Shown here: positions 60,471 through 64,000 of the stretch, one piece after another
Position numbering within the stretch: the stretch's first letter is position 1
How the letters are laid out: the number at the start of each line of letters is the position of its first letter
Assembly (NCBI GenBank): GCA_900318825.1
Contig: ONMB01000008.1
Coordinates: 1 to 64,000 of the forward strand
Source of the DNA: an uncultured Ruminococcus sp.
Lineage (GTDB): Bacteria; Bacillota; Clostridia; Oscillospirales; Ruminococcaceae
Direction of reading: 5' to 3'
Length of the DNA stretch: 64,000 nt
Made by a program: the position numbers and the translations under genes
Notes under the pieces: generated by a model
What the model was told of the DNA's origin: nothing
Seen by the model: the letters and a program-made list of their open reading frames with translations, nothing else
Databases searched by the model: none

Positions 60471-61100
60471 TTATAATGTATCGAGGAGCTCAGGCAGGTC
60501 GCTGAAGCGCTCCAGCTCGGGAACAGTCTGCTTTATAGTTCCGAAGCCGTAAGCCGCATGGATAAAGTCCAGACCGGCTTTCATAGTGGCGTCATAGTCC
60601 CCTTGTATATCGCCGACATACCAAGCCTTATCGAGAGAATTTCTCCTGACGATGAGAGCGATATTGTCGCCCTTCTCCTTGAGATTGTTACCGTAGCACT
60701 CTATGTCGTCGAAGTATCTCCAGAAGCCGTAATAATCGAGAAAAGCCTCAATATAGCCTTTCTGACAGTTGCTCACGATATAGAGATGATACTTCTCACG
60801 GAGTCTGACAAAGGTCTCCTCAAGGTCAGGGTAAAGAACGCCGCCGTGGCTGCGCAGGAAGTTGTTCTCGTGCTCGCAGCAGAGGTCGAGCAGCTCCATA
60901 CGCTCCTTTTCGGGCAGGTCACTGAAAATAATTGCCGCGAGCCTGTCCATGGTGAGTCCCATAACGTTCATAATATCCTGCTTTGTTATCGGCGGACGGT
61001 CATAGCCGAGCAGCTTCACCTTTTCGGTCCACGAAGCCGCAACGTTCTCAGATGAGTCCCAGAGTGTGCCGTCCATATCAAAAATAAGTCCTGTTTTCAT
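60471..61100 (-). CDS. HAD-family phosphatase (phosphoglycolate phosphatase-like)
   Basis: This 209-residue HAD hydrolase has motif I DMDGTLWD (nucleophile Asp8, Asp10), a helical cap (about 20-85), motif II IVSNCQKGY, and motif IV YVGDIQGDYDAT. Family members dephosphorylate small phosphate esters such as phosphoglycolate or glycerol phosphate. Its start overlaps the glycerol-1-phosphate dehydrogenase stop by 4 nt (ATGA), so the two are coupled. This makes glycerol phosphate a plausible substrate, but it is unproved. Confidence 0.82.
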   Translation of the reverse strand: MKTGLIFDMDGTLWDSSENVAASWTEKVKLLGYDRPPITKQDIMNVMGLTMDRLAAIIFSDLPEKERMELLDLCCEHENNFLRSHGGVLYPDLEETFVRLREKYHLYIVSNCQKGYIEAFLDYYGFWRYFDDIECYGNNLKEKGDNIALIVRRNSLDKAWYVGDIQGDYDATMKAGLDFIHAAYGFGTIKQTVPELERFSDLPELLDTL

Positions 61101-62161
61101 TTTGCCTCCGCCATTCTGCTGTAAATTTCATCGAGCTGGACTCTGTCGTGTTTTATCCCGTCAAGAACTGTTATCCTGCCTGTTCTGACGGTGCGGGCTT
61201 TCTCCCACATATCCGCGAACATATCCTTGGTTATGCCGTATGAAGCCGGATCGACAACGAGTCCGTGTGCCTTGAAAAATCCAAGTATCCCGTCAATCTC
61301 CTGCCCTTGAAAGATACACGCAGGGATTGTTCCGAGAGCGACTGCAAGTCCGTGGGAAATCTTGATATCCGGGTAGTATTCCTCGATAGCGTGGGCGAAT
61401 AGGTGTTCACTGCCGCTGCAAGGTCTTGACGAACCGGCTATCTCCATAGCAAGTCCGCCCATAACGAGCGCACGGGAGAGTATTCGTATAAACACGCGGC
61501 TCTTCATATCCCTCTGGTCGCAGTGGTATACTGAATCAAAGCTCATTCTGCTCAGTGCATAGGCAAAGTCATCTACCTGAGTCGAAGTCTTTGAGGCGGA
61601 GAGCTTCCAGTCATAGAGCGCGGTATGCTTTGCAATGGTGTCGCCGATACCGGAGAGAGTCTGTCCCACAGGAGCGTTGATTATCATATTTGTATCGACT
61701 ATTATCGCCGTAGGTATCTTGCAGGCGAAGGTCTTACGCGCTTTGCCGTAGGTCTCGAGAACAGAGAACGGTGAAGCGAGCGAGTCGTTGCTGAGAGAGG
61801 TCGGCATACAGATGTAGACAGCCTTGCTGATATGAGCGGCATATTTTGCTGTGTCAAGAACACGTCCGCCGCCTATACCGATTATGACCTTGATGTCCTC
61901 GACGCAGACCTTTTTTGCGATGGAAACAGCTTCGTCAAAACTGGCAGCTTTCATCGCAACAATCTCCGCATTGCCGAAATCACGGCTGATATCGTCTATC
62001 TTTTCCTTGTAGATACCAATTAGAAACTCCTCTGAAATTACGATAGTTTTCTGCCCGATAATGTCCGGTATATACCGCTTGATTATCTCGTCCGAGTGAA
62101 AAAAAGCGTCCTCCTCGACTGCAAGACATATCGGCAGATTAAATCTTGTATGCTGATTCAT
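61097..62161 (-). CDS. Glycerol-1-phosphate dehydrogenase-like (EgsA/AraM family)
   Basis: This 354-residue NAD(P)-dependent dehydrogenase belongs to the glycerol-1-phosphate / iron-type alcohol dehydrogenase superfamily. IGIGGGRVLDTAKYAAH is the nucleotide loop and MPTSLSNDSLASPFSV follows, as in EgsA and AraM. Metal ligands are in GIGDTIAKH, GSEHLFAH and ISHGLAVALG. These enzymes reduce dihydroxyacetone phosphate to sn-glycerol 1-phosphate, the archaeal lipid backbone enantiomer also made by Bacillus AraM. No PcrB-like prenyltransferase is in the window. It is coupled to a HAD phosphatase. A 3-dehydroquinate-synthase-like role is less likely. Confidence 0.82.
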   Translation of the reverse strand: MNQHTRFNLPICLAVEEDAFFHSDEIIKRYIPDIIGQKTIVISEEFLIGIYKEKIDDISRDFGNAEIVAMKAASFDEAVSIAKKVCVEDIKVIIGIGGGRVLDTAKYAAHISKAVYICMPTSLSNDSLASPFSVLETYGKARKTFACKIPTAIIVDTNMIINAPVGQTLSGIGDTIAKHTALYDWKLSASKTSTQVDDFAYALSRMSFDSVYHCDQRDMKSRVFIRILSRALVMGGLAMEIAGSSRPCSGSEHLFAHAIEEYYPDIKISHGLAVALGTIPACIFQGQEIDGILGFFKAHGLVVDPASYGITKDMFADMWEKARTVRTGRITVLDGIKHDRVQLDEIYSRMAEAK

Positions 62162-62198
62162 AATCCGACCTCACTTCCGTAATTATTTCTGTAATAAC

Positions 62199-62227
62199 AT
62201 TATACCACATTTTTACAGCTTTATCAA
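62199..62227 (-). promoter_or_regulatory. Promoter of the G1P dehydrogenase/HAD pair
   Basis: The minus strand reads TTGATA (62222-62227), a 17-bp spacer and TATAAT (62199-62204). Confidence 0.85.
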
Positions 62228-62300
62228 TATACTGAACAAAGTTAAGGACGACGCGCAAAATAAAAAGGCAGGAGTCACTGTGAAGCCTCCTGTCATGCTG

Positions 62301-62627
62301 TCATAAAGTAATTTCATCGCAGAGCCTGCGCATTTCGTCCGCAAGCTCCCTGTTATCATCAAAAAAGTTCCATAGGCCGTCCTCAGAGAGAACTCCCCGT
62401 TTGAGGTCAGAGGGAAGCTCGCCGTTCTCATCAGCACTGAGATCCTGTTTCCAGTCACCGTCATAGTACGCGCTGAGTTCATGCAATGAGTCCGCAAGTT
62501 CCGAATACGAATGAACCGCCCTTTTCAGTTCTGGCATTGCAGCCTGTAAACTATCAAATTCGCTCTCCATTTTCTGTATGCGCTCAACTCTCTCCTGAAC
62601 CTTTTTGCTCCTGAACTCTTTCTTCAT
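62301..62627 (-). CDS. Small DUF4298-like protein
   Basis: This 108-residue, charged, largely helical protein contains VERIQKMESEFDSLQ, YYDGDWKQDLSADENGELP and GVLSEDGLWNFFDD, a pattern I associate with the DUF4298 family of small cytosolic proteins. The N-terminal helices could form a coiled coil. Function unknown. ATG 62627 is used: AAGGAG lies 9 nt before it, while the ATG three codons earlier abuts the SD. It has its own promoter at 62680-62708. Confidence 0.72.
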   Translation of the reverse strand: MKKEFRSKKVQERVERIQKMESEFDSLQAAMPELKRAVHSYSELADSLHELSAYYDGDWKQDLSADENGELPSDLKRGVLSEDGLWNFFDDNRELADEMRRLCDEITL

Positions 62628-62679
62628 TCCTGACATCTCCTTGACCTAATTCCAACATACGAATACTCCTGTATGCTTA

Positions 62680-62708
62680 ATAATACCACTCCCCACTCAA
62701 TATGTCAA
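62680..62708 (-). promoter_or_regulatory. Promoter of the DUF4298-like gene
   Basis: The minus strand reads TTGACA (62703-62708), a 17-bp spacer and TATTAT (62680-62685). Confidence 0.8.
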
Positions 62709-62745
62709 TAGACAGTTCCGTTTTGGAATGTTGTACGGTAAAATC

Positions 62746-62774
62746 TTGCATTTTGAATGTCCCGGTGTTATAAT
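62746..62774 (+). promoter_or_regulatory. Promoter of the EamA transporter gene
   Basis: TTGCAT (62746-62751), a 17-bp spacer and TATAAT (62769-62774), divergent from the DUF4298-like promoter. Confidence 0.8.
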
Positions 62775-62803
62775 AGATAGAGCACATTGTCAAAGGAGAA
62801 ATA

Positions 62804-63742
62804 ATGGATAAAAATAAGTTTTTCACACGCCGGTCAGTTGTTGTCGGCTTCACACTGATATGCTGTCTGCTTTGGGGAAGCGCATTTCCCTGCATAAAGC
62901 TCGGATACAGAATGTTCAGCATAGACTCAGCCAGTACGTCATCACAGATACTTTTCGCCGGAATGCGCTTCTTCCTCGCCGGGATAATGGCAGCCGCAGC
63001 CGGAAGTGTCGCCGAAAGACGTCCCCTTATCCCCCGCGGCAGGGACGTCCCCCGTGTTTGTCTGCTCTCACTGTTTCAGACGATACTGCAATACACATTC
63101 TTCTACATTGGGCTTTCGCACACAACAGGAATGAAAAGCTCAATAATCACGGCTTCAAATGTTTTTCTCTCAATAATCGTTTCCGCATTCATTTTCCGCA
63201 CCGAAAAGATGACATTGCAGAAGCTCATCGGCTGTATGACCGGCTTTGCAGGTGTGATACTCATAAATTTTACAAGCGGAAGTGATCTGAGCCTGACCTT
63301 CCGCGGTGAAGGCATGGTGTTCCTTTCGGCACTGTCTTACGCATTTTCAGCATCGATCACAAAGAAGTTTTCGAGCACATCTGATCCAGTTATGCTCAGC
63401 AGCTGGCAGTTCATCTTCGGAGGAGCTTTTATGATGACTGTCGGTGCAGTATCAGGCGGAAGTGTCGGAAGCGCCGGTGCATCAGGAACTGCAATGCTCA
63501 TGTATCTTGCCTTCATCTCAGCAACAGCTTTCTCACTATGGAGTCTCCTCCTCAAATACAACCCCGTCTCTTCCGTGTCAGTATTCGGCTTTATGAACCC
63601 CGTGTTCGGAGTTATCCTGTCAGCTCTACTGCTTTCAGAAAAAGCTCCTGCCGGACCGCTCAGAACTGCCGCTGCACTTCTGCTCGTAGCCGTCGGAATA
63701 ATCATAGTCAACGGCAAAGCATTTATTAAAAAGGAGCTATGA
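62804..63742 (+). CDS. EamA/DMT-family transporter
   Basis: This 312-residue protein has ten predicted membrane segments in two EamA repeats of about 140 residues. LLWGSAFPCIKLGYR at the N-terminus and the repeat junctions (GMKSSIITASNVFLSIIVSAFIFRTEK; NPVFGVILSALLLSEKAP) are typical of drug/metabolite transporters. It is probably an exporter of an amino acid, nucleoside or similar metabolite, which cannot be specified. AAAGGAG precedes the ATG. Monocistronic. Confidence 0.9.
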   Translation: MDKNKFFTRRSVVVGFTLICCLLWGSAFPCIKLGYRMFSIDSASTSSQILFAGMRFFLAGIMAAAAGSVAERRPLIPRGRDVPRVCLLSLFQTILQYTFFYIGLSHTTGMKSSIITASNVFLSIIVSAFIFRTEKMTLQKLIGCMTGFAGVILINFTSGSDLSLTFRGEGMVFLSALSYAFSASITKKFSSTSDPVMLSSWQFIFGGAFMMTVGAVSGGSVGSAGASGTAMLMYLAFISATAFSLWSLLLKYNPVSSVSVFGFMNPVFGVILSALLLSEKAPAGPLRTAAALLLVAVGIIIVNGKAFIKKEL

Positions 63743-63779
63743 TAAACGGGCAGGCTGCCTTCAGCAATCACATAATAAA

Positions 63780-63815
63780 GGCGTACACATACACTGTGTA
63801 CGCCTATTTTTATAG
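63780..63815 (+). terminator. Terminator after the EamA gene
   Basis: A 10-bp perfect stem (GGCGTACACA / TGTGTACGCC) with a short loop, then TATTTTTAT. Confidence 0.92.
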
Positions 63816-63950
63816 TGATGAGAAATTCAGATACGGCATAAGCGCAAAACTGCGCTCTCTGTCAGCGCTGTGTAAGCTGTAAATAATTTATGTCAGTGCC
63901 GTTATCGAAAGCAAATTAAGCCTTCTGTAAAAAGTGAACGAGCAAAACAA

Positions 63951-63972
63951 GTGCCCCCTTGGAAGGGGGCAC
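63951..63972. repeat. GC-rich palindrome near the window end
   Basis: GTGCCCCCTT, GG, AAGGGGGCAC form a 10-bp perfect hairpin with no T-tract on either side. The rest of 63816-64000 contains no gene I can support. The palindrome and the flanking GTGCTGGTGGG stretch look like an interspersed intergenic repeat, but only one copy is in the window. Confidence 0.45.
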
Positions 63973-64000
63973 AGACTCTGTGCTGGTGGGCCATTAGGGA

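Noticed and set aside
1..64000. CRISPR arrays, insertion sequences, prophage or plasmid functions
   Set aside because: No spaced direct repeats, transposase, integrase, terminase or relaxase was seen in either strand.

Overview
The window is an ordinary-looking chromosomal stretch from a Gram-positive anaerobe of the Clostridia, most likely Ruminococcus or a close relative in the Oscillospiraceae. The evidence is a PolC-type DNA polymerase III, a pyrH-frr-uppS-cdsA-dxr-rseP-ispG-polC cluster, a HisZ-dependent short HisG, MurT/GatD, an FMN-riboswitch rib operon, RecD2 and a long Clostridia-type PRPP synthetase. Lipoproteins have Ser/Thr-rich linkers, and most promoters are close to TTGACA-N17-TATAAT. 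I see no insertion sequence, prophage, CRISPR array or integrase.

Layout. 1-7.8 kb (minus strand): tRNA-Val, an EF-G-like GTPase, a SpoVB-like flippase, an XRE/zinc-ribbon regulator, and the gatD-murT pair for lipid II amidation with a left-handed beta-helix protein. 7.9-8.9 kb: an SGNH-hydrolase lipoprotein. 8.9-19 kb (minus): a histidine operon (hisZ-G-D-C-B-H, then phosphatase, P-loop and flavodoxin genes, hisA, hisF, cytidine deaminase, hisI, hisE). hisF is broken by an internal deletion and frameshift. 19-30.5 kb (minus): a lipoprotein behind a promoter with an inverted repeat, then polC and the isoprenoid/envelope/translation cluster. 30.6-33 kb (plus): two tRNA-Ser genes, plsY and a MATE transporter. 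33-37.7 kb (plus): a complete 2-aminoethylphosphonate (AEP) pathway with a predicted CMP-AEP activating enzyme fused to a winged helix. 37.8-43.4 kb (plus): a small membrane protein, recD2, an MreB-like gene, a TPR-like membrane protein and an Mrp ATPase. 43.4-46.6 kb (minus): a membrane protein, radA and a lipoprotein. 46.7-52.5 kb (plus): riboswitch-controlled ribD-ribE-lipoprotein-ribBA-membrane protein-ribH-HAD phosphatase. 52.5-57.4 kb (minus): an ABC/FtsX transporter, prs and ppa. 57.7-59.9 kb (plus): a LacI-like sensor fused to a GGDEF domain. 59.9-63.8 kb: a dCMP deaminase, a HAD phosphatase with a glycerol-1-phosphate dehydrogenase, a DUF4298-like protein and an EamA transporter.

How the genes fit together. 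PEP mutase and phosphonopyruvate decarboxylase make phosphonoacetaldehyde, the transaminase makes AEP, and the HTH-fused nucleotidyltransferase probably makes CMP-AEP for surface decoration. The promoter before this operon carries an 11-bp perfect inverted repeat and a leader hairpin with a T-tract, a good candidate for autoregulation. The rib operon lacks a recognised 5-amino-6-ribitylamino-uracil phosphate phosphatase except for the HAD gene that overlaps ribH. The best leads for new biology are the phosphonate operon with its control region, the non-riboflavin envelope genes coupled to rib genes, and the glycerol-1-phosphate dehydrogenase/HAD pair. The hisF lesion should be checked as a possible assembly error before any auxotrophy is claimed.
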